The position numbers and the translations under genes were made by a program. The notes under the pieces were generated by a model. It was not told where the DNA came from, did not search any database, and saw nothing but the letters and a program-made list of their open reading frames with translations. From assembly GCA_020047815.1 (NCBI GenBank), contig JAIFNG010000062.1:1-56236 (forward strand): a DNA stretch of 56,236 nt, given 5' to 3'. Numbering within the stretch: the stretch's first letter is position 1; each line of letters begins with the position of its first letter. Positions 25,367 to 33,560 of this stretch are shown piece after piece. Source of the stretch: Anaerolinea sp. (lineage in GTDB: Bacteria > Chloroflexota > Anaerolineae > Anaerolineales > Villigracilaceae).

Positions 25367-26461
25367 CTACGGCGTCACAATGGTCTCACTGGGGGGTAAT
25401 AAATATGGAAGCGCCGGTTGCAATGCGTAAGGAAGTTTTGCGGGAACAGGAATATTGTATTGACTAAGCAGGAATTGCAAAGTAGCAGACTCCGTTGCCT
25501 GGCGAGCCTGATCATTTGGATTGCGCAACGTCATGGAAAGCCGGGTCTGCGTCCTGTTATTGGCAACGGTGCCGGCTGCATCCAATTGTTGTATATTGAG
25601 CAGGTATGTCAATGTGATCGAATCCTGTGGAGTAACCACCAGGGTAACAATATCCGGTGCTGCGGCTGGTACTGGATTCCCCTCTGCGTCTGTGGGGGGA
25701 ACGGAAGGCGTGTCTACCGTCGCTCCTTTATCGCGCGAGAAATTACCCAGTTTCATAACAACCACATCCTGCAGCATTGTCTGACAAACCATACGCGGCC
25801 GCTGTGCTTCTGAGGGCAGTAATAAATATGGCTGTTGGAGAGATGGGTCCAACTCCAACCTTCCTTGCGGGCTGCCCTGCGCGCCAACACCAAGCGAAAG
25901 AACTGGTATGGTGCTTTCAGGGAGAAAGCCTGTCCCGGTCAAAGATGCGGTTAAATTGGGAAGCATGGTCTGGAATGTTGGATCCACATCGACAAAAAGG
26001 AAACAAGCATTGAGATTTACATGCGCACCATCTGTAATTGCATAACCAGATAAGGAAAAACGGTTGGCAGGAATGGACATGGCTGTCATACCAGGTGGGA
26101 TCAAAGCAGCCCATGTCGGTCCCGGGATCGTAACCGATGATGTGGTATCGCCGATCATTGCCTGTGTAATTACAACGCCCTGCTCAAGCGGGAGTTTTGC
26201 GACCTTCCCCACCAGCAAAGGCTGCTCATCAATGGTATACATTACATCAAGGTTTTGTCCCTGGACGATTTGTATGGTCGCAAGCAGGTCTGCTGTAATC
26301 GTTCCCCCCTGCGGAATCGGTTGCCCTGCAATATACACCTCAACATAAGCCGGCGTAACCACTTCTGCCGGTTTCATATACGTGTTATAAGCTACAAACG
26401 CGACCACCGCAGCAATAATGATGATCAGGATAACAAAGATTAGGATTCGACCACGACGCAT
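25367..26461 (-). CDS. cpaB: Flp pilus assembly protein CpaB/RcpC
   Basis: A 364-residue protein with one N-terminal membrane helix (residues 5-27) and an SAF-like domain (about 38-150) typical of CpaB/RcpC. The rest is extracytoplasmic. RcpC usually contacts the outer-membrane secretin, yet no secretin gene is present here, which fits a cell envelope without a typical outer membrane; in such organisms CpaB may bind the cell wall or pilus directly. GAGGAG precedes the ATG at good spacing, and TATAAT lies 50 bp upstream. Confidence 0.86.
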   Translation of the reverse strand: MRRGRILIFVILIIIIAAVVAFVAYNTYMKPAEVVTPAYVEVYIAGQPIPQGGTITADLLATIQIVQGQNLDVMYTIDEQPLLVGKVAKLPLEQGVVITQAMIGDTTSSVTIPGPTWAALIPPGMTAMSIPANRFSLSGYAITDGAHVNLNACFLFVDVDPTFQTMLPNLTASLTGTGFLPESTIPVLSLGVGAQGSPQGRLELDPSLQQPYLLLPSEAQRPRMVCQTMLQDVVVMKLGNFSRDKGATVDTPSVPPTDAEGNPVPAAAPDIVTLVVTPQDSITLTYLLNIQQLDAAGTVANNRTQTRLSMTLRNPNDQARQATESATLQFLLSQYNIPVPAKLPYALQPALPYLLPPSETIVTP

Positions 26462-26511
26462 AAGACTCTCCTCTTTTCACACTCTGGAAATAGAGTTTTT
26501 ATAACACATTC

Positions 26512-26517
26512 ATTATA
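26512..26517 (-). promoter_or_regulatory. -10 element of the cpaB operon
   Basis: A perfect TATAAT on the minus strand predicts a start near 26505 and a leader of about 44 nt to the cpaB ATG. The -35 region (TTATGT at 17 bp) is weak. A separate promoter here would let the assembly genes be expressed independently of flp. Confidence 0.5.
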
Positions 26518-26730
26518 CAAGAAAAATGACAAAAACATAATCAGCAATCAAAGGCGATAGCAGGGCTTCCTCGAAAGTAGAACTGGTAAGAAAAAAGACT
26601 TTTCCGATTGTTTTTTCACAACATACATAAAGTTCATAACAAATGTAAAAAAGAGGGCAGAACAGGAAAAATCATTAATCTGAACAGCTTATTCAGCCAC
26701 CCTCATGAACCTACAGATCGACGCAAACAA

Positions 26731-27020
26731 GGGAGGAGCAGGATGCTCGGACAATTATTCGCCTTGCTTGTTTCTGGTGAAGCTATAAGGAAAAGAAAAA
26801 CCAGGCGGCCTCCCAGATAAGGTGAAACTACGTAAGAAGTGATTTACAAATGTGCCGGACTTGAAGCAAAGGTCATGCCGGAGCACCAGTACCTATTCGG
26901 CGGATATTGGCAGAGGGAAGGGGTGAAGGAGAATTTGGAAACCTCACCAGAGAAGATTCCCATGGCTGAAAAAAAATGGGGGCGTGGCTTGCAACAAGTA
27001 CTAACACACAACGCAGAGCC
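26731..27020. ncRNA. Candidate structured RNA in the flp-cpaB gap (unidentified)
   Basis: The 630-bp gap between cpaB and flp (26462-27090) holds no recognisable protein gene. On the plus strand it offers a series of nested pairings: GGGAGG 26731-26736 with CCTCCC 26809-26814; TGGT/ACCA and CGCC/GGCG inside it; GTGC 26852 with GCAC 26883 around GACTT/AGGTC; GGGAA 26915 with TTCCC 26957 around GGTGAAGG/CCTCACC; and GGCTTGC 26986 with GCAGAGCC 27013. I could not match it to c-di-GMP, cobalamin or TPP riboswitches, RNase P, tmRNA or 6S RNA. Orientation is unclear because stems read both ways, and some of these pairings could be chance. Confidence 0.35.
26743..26820 (+). CDS. Possible 25-residue small ORF
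   Basis: ATG 26743 is preceded by GGGAGGAGCAGG, a strong ribosome-binding site at 6-base spacing, and opens a 25-codon frame ending at 26820. The peptide has a hydrophobic first half (MLGQLFALLVSGEA) and a very basic tail (RKRKTRRPPR). The same GGGAGG can pair with CCTCCC near the stop codon. There is no family match, so this is weakly supported and may be chance. Confidence 0.2.
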   Translation: MLGQLFALLVSGEAIRKRKTRRPPR

Positions 27021-27035
27021 GTACAGTACAGGATA

Positions 27036-27080
27036 ATAACATAAATGAGACCTATTGCAATCAATATGGTCTCATTTATG
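27036..27080 (-). terminator. Hairpin downstream of flp
   Basis: A 13-bp perfect stem (27040-27052 with 27068-27080) lies 10 bases after the flp stop on the minus strand. It is followed by GTTATTAT, only partly a T-tract. It probably ends or stabilises the abundant pilin mRNA. Confidence 0.75.
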
Positions 27081-27090
27081 CCTTCACGAA

Positions 27091-27240
27091 TCAAAGACTA
27101 GACACACTTGAATTAATCAAACTAAACGTATTACCGATCACCGGGCCAAGCATCAGCAGAGCAACAATAACAACGATAGCAACCAAAACCAAAATTAAAG
27201 CATACTCCACCAACCCCTGACCCTTTTGCGAAAATATCAT
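27091..27240 (-). CDS. flp: Flp/Fap-type pilin
   Basis: A 49-residue prepilin. The start ATG at 27240 follows AAGGAGGTGA at ideal spacing. The type IVb processing site is visible: QKGQ then GLVEYALILV, where the prepilin peptidase should cut after the Gly and the Glu-Tyr pair is the Flp signature. One hydrophobic segment (about residues 12-32) makes up most of the mature protein, with a short Ser/Asn-rich tail. It is the major subunit of the Tad pilus built by the downstream genes. No prepilin peptidase (CpaA/TadV) is in the window, so it must be encoded elsewhere. Confidence 0.92.
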   Translation of the reverse strand: MIFSQKGQGLVEYALILVLVAIVVIVALLMLGPVIGNTFSLINSSVSSL

Positions 27241-27307
27241 CAATTTCACCTCCTTTCGGGTAAAAAATGGAAAACAATTATTCAATGACACACAAAACTA
27301 CACACCA

Positions 27308-27337
27308 ATTATACATTTATCCAACCATATAAAACAA
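27308..27337 (-). promoter_or_regulatory. Promoter of flp
   Basis: On the minus strand TTGTTT (27332-27337) and TATAAT (27308-27313) are 18 bp apart, giving a start near 27301 and a leader of about 60 nt with a strong ribosome-binding site. Confidence 0.65.
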
Positions 27338-27342
27338 GTATT

Positions 27343-27377
27343 AAAAAATCCGGCCGCCTACAATATTGTTAGGCGGC
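27343..27377 (-). terminator. Rho-independent terminator of the two-component operon
   Basis: On the minus strand a G/C-rich stem (8 bp GCCGCCTA type, 27353-27360 with 27370-27377, plus inner A/T pairs) is followed within 4 bases by six T residues. It lies about 30 bases after the histidine kinase stop and insulates the kinase genes from the flp promoter. Confidence 0.9.
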
Positions 27378-27407
27378 TGAAACTATACCCTTGCAGGAAG
27401 AATAAGA

Positions 27408-28421
27408 CTACATTTTTGAAGGAACAGAAAAGGAAATTCGCGCTCCAGAACCAGCGGAGCTGTCAATATCAAATTTTCCACCCAATATTTCAACACGCTC
27501 ACGGATAAGTTTTAAACCCAAATTGGAGGAATCTTTTAGCGTTTCAGGAGCAAATCCCTTTCCATTATCATCAACATTTACACGAATAAGGTCATTACCA
27601 AGATCAACTTGAACCTTGACCAAGCTTGCCTGTCCGTGACGTGAAGCATTTCCCAGCAATTCCTGTACAGCACGGAAAATCATAACTTCCAAATATGGCT
27701 CAAGTCGGCGTTCTGATCCTGTGATCGTCACATTCACATCCAATCCTGACTGTTCTTTAAATAATTCAACATACTTCCGCATTGTCGGGACCAGCCCGAG
27801 ATCATCCAGCATCATGGGGCGCAGGTCAAAAATAAAATTACGAACCTTTTGGAAAGTGACCAGTGCAGATGCCTTCAAATTCCCCAACTCATCCTTTGCC
27901 TGGACCGGGTCCACATCCAAGAGACGCATGGCGATTTCGGTTTGCAGAATAAAATTTGATAATGCCTGGGCAGGGCCGTCATGCATCTGGCGTGACAACC
28001 GTTGACGCTCTGCTTCCTGTGCGTTTACGATCATCTCAATCCCTGCCATTTGACTTTTAACGTTTGTAGCGGCAGCAGAAGCATTCGCCGCAGCTCCATC
28101 CACGCTACCGGATATTATTTTCTCCAAAATCCCCTGATATTTATAAAGATGATCCTTGTCGTTTTGGAGTTTTTCCAGTTGACCACGCATCACAAAAAGC
28201 CGCTGTTGAACTTCCAAAGCGGATTCATAGGACATCTTGAGGTCTTCAACCGTTGTACCTTGTTTTTGTGTCTGCTGGAGATGTGAGGTGATCGCAGTGC
28301 TTCGCTGTGTAATCTTGCCAAGTTCTCCCTGGCTTTGTTCGATCATCAACGTCACTTCATGTAACGCGCGTTGTGTCTCCTCCAACTCAGTTTGATAATC
28401 CATGATTTCGTTGTCAGTCAT
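27408..28421 (-). CDS. Cytoplasmic DegS/NarX-type sensor histidine kinase
   Basis: A 337-residue kinase without membrane segments. Residues 1-100 are a long coiled coil. A HisKA_3 domain follows, with EAERQRLSRQMHDGPAQ around 148-164 and the phosphoacceptor His. The HATPase domain has ELLGNASRHG (N box, about 255) and VDDNGKGF (G1, about 282). This architecture is that of DegS, a cytosolic sensor. ATG 28421 was chosen because CAGGAG lies 4 bases upstream; it begins 4 bases after the response regulator stop. Together they form a two-component system adjacent to the Tad genes. Confidence 0.92.
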   Translation of the reverse strand: MTDNEIMDYQTELEETQRALHEVTLMIEQSQGELGKITQRSTAITSHLQQTQKQGTTVEDLKMSYESALEVQQRLFVMRGQLEKLQNDKDHLYKYQGILEKIISGSVDGAAANASAAATNVKSQMAGIEMIVNAQEAERQRLSRQMHDGPAQALSNFILQTEIAMRLLDVDPVQAKDELGNLKASALVTFQKVRNFIFDLRPMMLDDLGLVPTMRKYVELFKEQSGLDVNVTITGSERRLEPYLEVMIFRAVQELLGNASRHGQASLVKVQVDLGNDLIRVNVDDNGKGFAPETLKDSSNLGLKLIRERVEILGGKFDIDSSAGSGARISFSVPSKM

Positions 28422-28425
28422 ATCA

Positions 28426-29127
28426 TCACTCCTGAGGGTGAATATCAGCATCTTTTAGCGTCACCCACCCGCGCTTCAAGGCATAAACCACTGCCTGAGT
28501 TCGATCTTCCACACCAAATTTACGTAATATGGCAGTGACATGATTCTTAACAGTCTGGTGGCTTATACCCAGCAGGGTGGCAATTTCCTTGTTACTCATG
28601 CCACGCACGACACAGGAAAGCACTTCCATTTCACGTTCAGATAATGGATGGAATGGAGTGCCTGGTTCGCTGTATGAACGGCGTGCACCCTCGATCCTGT
28701 CTTCGACCCAAAGTTCAAGTTCGCGCTGTGTAAAAACATTATGATCAAAAACGTATTTGCCTTCGGCAACTTCGCGAATAATCCGGGAAAGATTTTGCGG
28801 CTCAATATCCTTTGAACAATATCCATACGCGCCGGCGAGTGCCGCATGAATAGCCTGTTCCACATCGTCATAGCCCGTCATCAGGATAATTCGCGTGGGC
28901 AATCTGTCTTGAGTTACTTGATGAGTGATCTGCTGGCCGTTCATGCCCGGGAGGTTTACATCCAGCACCGCGATGGTCGGCTTTTGGGCACGAATCACCT
29001 CAAGTGCATCATCCCCATCTGCACATTGGGCAATAATACGCATATCAGGTTCCAATGATAAGGCATCCACTACCCCCTGACGAAATAATGGATGATCATC
29101 AACTATTACTAGGGTAATCTGGTTCAT
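28426..29127 (-). CDS. NarL/LuxR-family response regulator (DegU-like)
   Basis: A 233-residue regulator. The receiver domain (residues 4-120) has VIVDDHPLF, the phosphoacceptor in AVLDVNLPG (about Asp55) and the switch Lys in CSKDIEP (about 105). The LuxR-type helix-turn-helix (about 160-222) has LSEREMEVLSCVVRGMSNKEIA. It is a predicted transcription factor paired with the downstream DegS-like kinase. Being next to the Tad locus, it is a plausible controller of pilus genes; that is inference. The upstream promoter is not clear. Confidence 0.93.
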   Translation of the reverse strand: MNQITLVIVDDHPLFRQGVVDALSLEPDMRIIAQCADGDDALEVIRAQKPTIAVLDVNLPGMNGQQITHQVTQDRLPTRIILMTGYDDVEQAIHAALAGAYGYCSKDIEPQNLSRIIREVAEGKYVFDHNVFTQRELELWVEDRIEGARRSYSEPGTPFHPLSEREMEVLSCVVRGMSNKEIATLLGISHQTVKNHVTAILRKFGVEDRTQAVVYALKRGWVTLKDADIHPQE

Positions 29128-29182
29128 CCCAAGCCTATTCTCTCTTTGGTCGGTTGGTTCTCAATAGTTGTATTTTAACCCA

Positions 29183-30676
29183 TTATGGGGTTTCCCACAG
29201 ATAGACAACCATGTTTTCCTGATCAAATGTCTGAGTGATGGCGCTCTCTGTCTCAAATACGATCTCGGGATTTTCAGTCAACAACGGATAAAAATCAGGG
29301 AAGGCAATCAGGTAATCTGCACCACTGCGATCAAGGAAATCTGCAAGCTGCGCCTCGTCCCGAATAAATGGAATAACTTCAGGTGAGATCAAGCCTGCGA
29401 GATCGATCAATTTATGATCGTCAAAGTAACCTAATGCTCCAATATCATGAGCGCCGATCAAGGCTCCCGGTGGAAGGTTGACCGCCGCCCATTTGGCAGT
29501 GACGACCATTTCGCTTTCGATGACAGCCACATCTTTTACATAGGAGCGGGCTCCAAGGAAGATAAAGGCAAGGGTCAGCATGACAATGCTTGCCCGCCAC
29601 ATCGTTTGGCCGACCCAATGATAACGCCCAAACATTTTCCCTTTGTCGAAATCAGCAAAAGCCAGCACACCAAGCAAAAAGAAGATGGGCATGGCAGGCA
29701 TGATGTAACGTCCGTGTTGATAAACAGGCAGGCGGGAAACATAGAGGATAAAATATCCTGCACTCCAACAAAAGGCAGCGAAACTGCCCCACATTTTCCG
29801 GGTAATCGATTTCACCAACCAGCCAAGGACGCCTGGAATTAATACAAGACTGGGACCCACCAGCAATTGTAAAAACATTTGTCCCAGACGCGTGAAGAGG
29901 GGAATAGTTTGCCACGAGGCATATTCTGCCTGCTTGGCATAAAAAGTATTCGGCATGGGCGTACCGCCGATGGCAAGGTTGAACAACAAGTAAAAGAAAA
30001 AAAGAGAGCCGAAGCCAATGAGATAGCGTAAAACCTGGGTTAGGCGAGAGCGTACATCCCGTCCGTTGAGCAGGATCGTCATCAGAACAGGAGCGAGCAA
30101 AGTTAAACCGTCGGGACGCACCCAAACCGCCAGTCCGGTCAACAAACCGAGGGTCGCGTAGCGTTGCGAATTCGTCATCAACAAAACAAGAACAGTTGTT
30201 ACGATCAATCCGTGAAGCAAAGTCTCCATGCCCGACATCGCCGCCCATGCAAAGTGCCATTCAAAGGCAATAAAAATTCCAACCCAGGGAAAGTACGGAC
30301 GATAAGAATCAACGAGTTTGCGGACTGCCCATTCACAGAGGATTGCCAATGTAAAAAGCGTGATCATGCCGACTAAATATGTCCAGATATATGGCGACAG
30401 GCGGAAGAGAAAGCCAAAGGCGAGCAACGCAGACCAGAGCGGCGCGGTGGAACCTGCAGAGGGAATACCAGGACGAAATGCCCACTCCCCATGCAAAGCC
30501 AGGTTGCGGGCATAGGTTTGGTGTATCCACGAATCATCCAGGGGAAAGCCAATGCCATAGGTCACCTTACTCGCGATCAAATAAATCGCTGCGATCACAA
30601 TGACTGCCGCGGCGAGAATAAAAAGGTCACGGAGCGGAAGTTTACTCGAGCTCAAGTTTGTAGATTCGCGTGCCAT
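29183..30676 (-). CDS. GT-C membrane glycosyltransferase-like protein 1
   Basis: A 497-residue polytopic protein. After the first helix (about residues 18-35) an outer loop has GFPLDDSWIHQTYARNL, an acidic pair typical of GT-C enzymes such as PMT/ArnT-like mannosyl- or arabinosyltransferases using polyprenyl-phosphate sugars. About ten further helices and a soluble ~110-residue C-terminal domain follow. The start ATG 30676 follows GGTGA at good spacing and lies 35 bases inside the end of the upstream gene, suggesting translational coupling. A longer open frame reaching 30910 is within that gene and was not used. Donor and acceptor are unknown. Confidence 0.68.
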   Translation of the reverse strand: MARESTNLSSSKLPLRDLFILAAAVIVIAAIYLIASKVTYGIGFPLDDSWIHQTYARNLALHGEWAFRPGIPSAGSTAPLWSALLAFGFLFRLSPYIWTYLVGMITLFTLAILCEWAVRKLVDSYRPYFPWVGIFIAFEWHFAWAAMSGMETLLHGLIVTTVLVLLMTNSQRYATLGLLTGLAVWVRPDGLTLLAPVLMTILLNGRDVRSRLTQVLRYLIGFGSLFFFYLLFNLAIGGTPMPNTFYAKQAEYASWQTIPLFTRLGQMFLQLLVGPSLVLIPGVLGWLVKSITRKMWGSFAAFCWSAGYFILYVSRLPVYQHGRYIMPAMPIFFLLGVLAFADFDKGKMFGRYHWVGQTMWRASIVMLTLAFIFLGARSYVKDVAVIESEMVVTAKWAAVNLPPGALIGAHDIGALGYFDDHKLIDLAGLISPEVIPFIRDEAQLADFLDRSGADYLIAFPDFYPLLTENPEIVFETESAITQTFDQENMVVYLWETP

Positions 30677-32222
30677 CAAGTTCACCCAAATATATAAATA
30701 TATTGCTATTTTCAGGATTTTCAAACAAATCCTTGATTGGATCAAGCACGGCTTCAGCTTCAAGCACAAGATAATCTGCATTGAATTGCTCAGCGGCCTT
30801 AAGTATGGCTTGCTCGCCGCCATATGGAATTGAAATTGCAGAGCGTCCCGTTGCAAGATAATATCCAGGCGCGTTGCGGACAATGACAATATCTCCGTCT
30901 TCGATCCCATTCTTAATCAAGACTTGCTCAATGACAGGATAATCCACGTCCTCACCTTCGCCCCATCCCAGTGTGAACAATCGGAGGTGGACAACATAGA
31001 CCGTAAGGATCATGGCAACCATAATGAGGGCACTGCGAAATACCACCCGATTGTTATCATTACCAATTCCTCGTTTTCGCAGGGATATCAAAATAGACTC
31101 AAGTCCCAACGGCGCAAGTGACCACCACATCGGCTGCAGTGCTGCACCTGCATGGAAGAATGCGCCGCGTGCGCCTGCAAAAGGAAAGATAAAGGTCATT
31201 ACAAAGAAAAGGATCAGCCATGCAAGACTGACAAGTTTGACACGCTCATCCTTCCAATAATATATGATTCCCGCGACAATAAAAGGAAATAATATAATTC
31301 CACCATGTGCCGCGAATCCGCTTTGAAGGTTATTACTTAAAGCCCACATTCTGTCGGCAATGATATGATCCCAGCCAAGAGCAAGAAATGATTCTTTTGT
31401 AAGTTCTGTAGGAGGGTAAATAAATATCTGGTCGTAGTTTGCGAGCCAGAGTGCACGACTTCCTCCAGGAGCCATTAGAGACCCATAAACACTCAAATTA
31501 CGTGCATACCACGGAGACATGACCAGGAGGAAACCGAGAAGTGCAAGCATGATAGCTGAAGGATTAAGGGTGGCAAGTGCCTGCGGCATGGAGCGTGGGA
31601 TGTGGACCATGGAGCGGGCAGCAAAGAGAAATGTGAGAGCCAGCCAGAGAAGTCCGTCACTCCTGGAGAGGGTCATTAAGCCGGCAAGCAAGCCAAGAAA
31701 TAACCAGTTGCGGGTACGCGTCGGATCCTGAATGAGTTGGGTGGCAAAAATAAAATATAGCCCGCCCAATAGCATGAAAAGGCTGAAGTTGTCTGTCACG
31801 CCTACAAAGGGCGCATGGTAGACCGAGAAGATGGCCAGCAGCCCTGAGGCAATGGCAAGATCGCGTCTTTGGGAAAACGTGTAAGCTAATGCTGCGGTTA
31901 ACGGGGGGATGAGGGCTGCGATCAGGAGAAAAAATAATCTTGCTGCCCCATAGGTAGCCGAACCTGTAAGCCACATGCCTAATGCAGAAACAATGGAAGC
32001 AAGCGGCATCCAATAGCTGTGGGATGGATGTGGGAGCGATGTTGTATTATCCAGGTAATTCCAGAGGTATGGTTCAGTAAAGCCTTTACCTGTTGCCAGT
32101 TGAATTCCACCCCCAAAGTAATAATCCGAGTCCAGATAGCCTGGAATGGACTGAAATTGCGCGATAAAAACAGTAACGGCAAGGCCAAAGAGAAATAGGT
32201 AAAGATGGGTGCGGAAGGGCAT
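30642..32222 (-). CDS. GT-C membrane glycosyltransferase-like protein 2
   Basis: A 526-residue polytopic protein. The first helix (about residues 5-22) is followed by GYLDSDYYFGGGIQLATGKG, an acidic DxD loop as in GT-C/PMT-type enzymes. A series of helices and a soluble C-terminal domain near residues 415-526 follow. Its end overlaps the next gene by 35 bases. The start is uncertain: ATG 32222 places the first residues just before the helix but lacks a ribosome-binding site, whereas a GTG at 32294 would add 24 residues and begin 12 bases after the upstream stop. Confidence 0.66.
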   Translation of the reverse strand: MPFRTHLYLFLFGLAVTVFIAQFQSIPGYLDSDYYFGGGIQLATGKGFTEPYLWNYLDNTTSLPHPSHSYWMPLASIVSALGMWLTGSATYGAARLFFLLIAALIPPLTAALAYTFSQRRDLAIASGLLAIFSVYHAPFVGVTDNFSLFMLLGGLYFIFATQLIQDPTRTRNWLFLGLLAGLMTLSRSDGLLWLALTFLFAARSMVHIPRSMPQALATLNPSAIMLALLGFLLVMSPWYARNLSVYGSLMAPGGSRALWLANYDQIFIYPPTELTKESFLALGWDHIIADRMWALSNNLQSGFAAHGGIILFPFIVAGIIYYWKDERVKLVSLAWLILFFVMTFIFPFAGARGAFFHAGAALQPMWWSLAPLGLESILISLRKRGIGNDNNRVVFRSALIMVAMILTVYVVHLRLFTLGWGEGEDVDYPVIEQVLIKNGIEDGDIVIVRNAPGYYLATGRSAISIPYGGEQAILKAAEQFNADYLVLEAEAVLDPIKDLFENPENSNIFIYLGELDGTRIYKLELE

Positions 32223-32306
32223 GGGGAGGAGGGATTTAAGTATGAAGAAACAGGGATGTCCTGCGACTTCTCCGCAGAGCTCAAGTAATTCCACTCAGCA
32301 TAGAGA

Positions 32307-33560
32307 TTAAGGACGGGGAGCAAAGTCGCTTAGTATGCGCGGGGGGCGGATTGCCCACCAGCGAATCCAGTATAAGCCAATGAGGGTCGAAAGGGGAAGG
32401 AAAAGAAAGATCAACTCGTAAGCAATTATTCCAAAGCGATTGGCGGCAAATAGATAAAGTATCCAGGGGGGGATGAAAATGACCAGCATGAGCAGAATGG
32501 TCAGTCCGTTGCCAGGTCTTTTCCAGCGGTCGTGGGCAATGGCAAAGATAAGGGCAAGTGGAATGATCAGCACGGCAAGATGTTCCATCTCTGTGCGGAA
32601 ACCAAGTAAGGGTGCAACCGCAAGCGAGAGGCAGGAAGTCCAGTAAAAGCGGCGGAAGTCTCCGTTACGAACAGCATTCCACTCGTAGCCCAAGGCTGCC
32701 ACGAGCCCGAAGGTTAGAATCCAACCAAGGGCTTTGCCTTGTATGGGAAAGAAATCAATAAGAATGGTATGGATGTTAAATCCAAAATCCGCCCGCAGGT
32801 TGTTAACCGTGGCACGCATAAATGGGATGAGCCAGTTCGGATAGGAAAGGAACGAAACGAAGAACAGGACAAAACTTACCATGAAAAAACCTGAAAAGAT
32901 GCGTGTCCGTTTTTCATGGTAAACGCGCCAAAAAACAAGAAACAAGAACGGCACACCCACTTCCCAACAGCAAAAAGAAAATGCCATTAATGCCCCCGCA
33001 AGTTCATCCATTTCGGCACGATAAGCATAAAGAATGCCGATGTATAAGAAACCCAGAATCAAAACCGGATTGGCTTCGTGAATTGCCTGAAATGTATAAA
33101 AATTGAATATGGCAAGGAAAATAAAAAGGATGGCAAAAATTCGCGGGGATTCCCACTCTGTCAGGAGCAGGCTGAGAACGGCAAGTGCAAACAATGACAG
33201 TTCAAGGATCAACGTAAATATGGCACGGGCAGCGATCGGATCAGAAAAAAGTGAGAAGGGATAGTAGAACGGAAGGATCTGAAAGGGTGTGTCTAAAATA
33301 TAGGGTTCATCCCCTGCCACAGCCAGGTCGGGGTATACAAGTTGTTGCACACGAGCCGCGACTTCTCCGCTATAGGGATCAATCTTGTCAAACAGAAATG
33401 CGCGAGCACCGACCCAGTGAACAAAAAAATCGCCGCCGCCTTTCAGTGTGAGATTGGCATAAATGAGCGCGGCACAGACCGCAAGAAAAACAAGGGTAAC
33501 CAGCGCGATGAATTGATAATCGCGAGGGGTAAGTGATTTTGACGGAGGGCGAAAAGTCAC
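32307..33560 (-). CDS. GT87/DUF2029-like membrane glycosyltransferase
   Basis: A 417-residue polytopic protein with about ten helices. After the first helix (residues 17-36) it has GGDFFVHWVGARAFL and DPYSGEVAARVQQ, matching the DxxxYW...DPY pattern of GT87 (DUF2029) polyprenyl-phosphate mannosyltransferase-like proteins. No soluble C-terminal domain. The start is a GTG whose last bases overlap the upstream TGA (GTGA), so it is coupled to the GNAT gene. A role in lipoglycan or surface glycan synthesis is likely. Confidence 0.72.
   Translation of the reverse strand: MTFRPPSKSLTPRDYQFIALVTLVFLAVCAALIYANLTLKGGGDFFVHWVGARAFLFDKIDPYSGEVAARVQQLVYPDLAVAGDEPYILDTPFQILPFYYPFSLFSDPIAARAIFTLILELSLFALAVLSLLLTEWESPRIFAILFIFLAIFNFYTFQAIHEANPVLILGFLYIGILYAYRAEMDELAGALMAFSFCCWEVGVPFLFLVFWRVYHEKRTRIFSGFFMVSFVLFFVSFLSYPNWLIPFMRATVNNLRADFGFNIHTILIDFFPIQGKALGWILTFGLVAALGYEWNAVRNGDFRRFYWTSCLSLAVAPLLGFRTEMEHLAVLIIPLALIFAIAHDRWKRPGNGLTILLMLVIFIPPWILYLFAANRFGIIAYELIFLFLPLSTLIGLYWIRWWAIRPPRILSDFAPRP

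Noticed and set aside
26721..26736. GACGCAAAC similar to part of the c-di-GMP-I riboswitch core
   Set aside because: The second conserved half and the tetraloop-receptor helices are absent in both orientations.
26911..26948. Resemblance to a cobalamin riboswitch (GGGAA followed by GGTGAA)
   Set aside because: The B12-box CCACTG and other core elements are missing, and no B12 gene is nearby.
27013..27030. GAGCCGTAC resembling group II intron domain V
   Set aside because: No matching 3' strand with a GAAA loop and no intron start or reverse transcriptase in the window.
26839..27036. A 65-codon GTG-initiated plus-strand frame in the flp-cpaB gap
   Set aside because: Composition is not protein-like, there is no ribosome-binding site, and it overlaps most of the pairing segments; better explained as RNA or noise.
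30676..30910. N-terminal extension of the first GT-C-like gene (open frame to 30910)
   Set aside because: Lies fully inside the upstream gene in another frame; ATG 30676 has a ribosome-binding site and the helix pattern fits.
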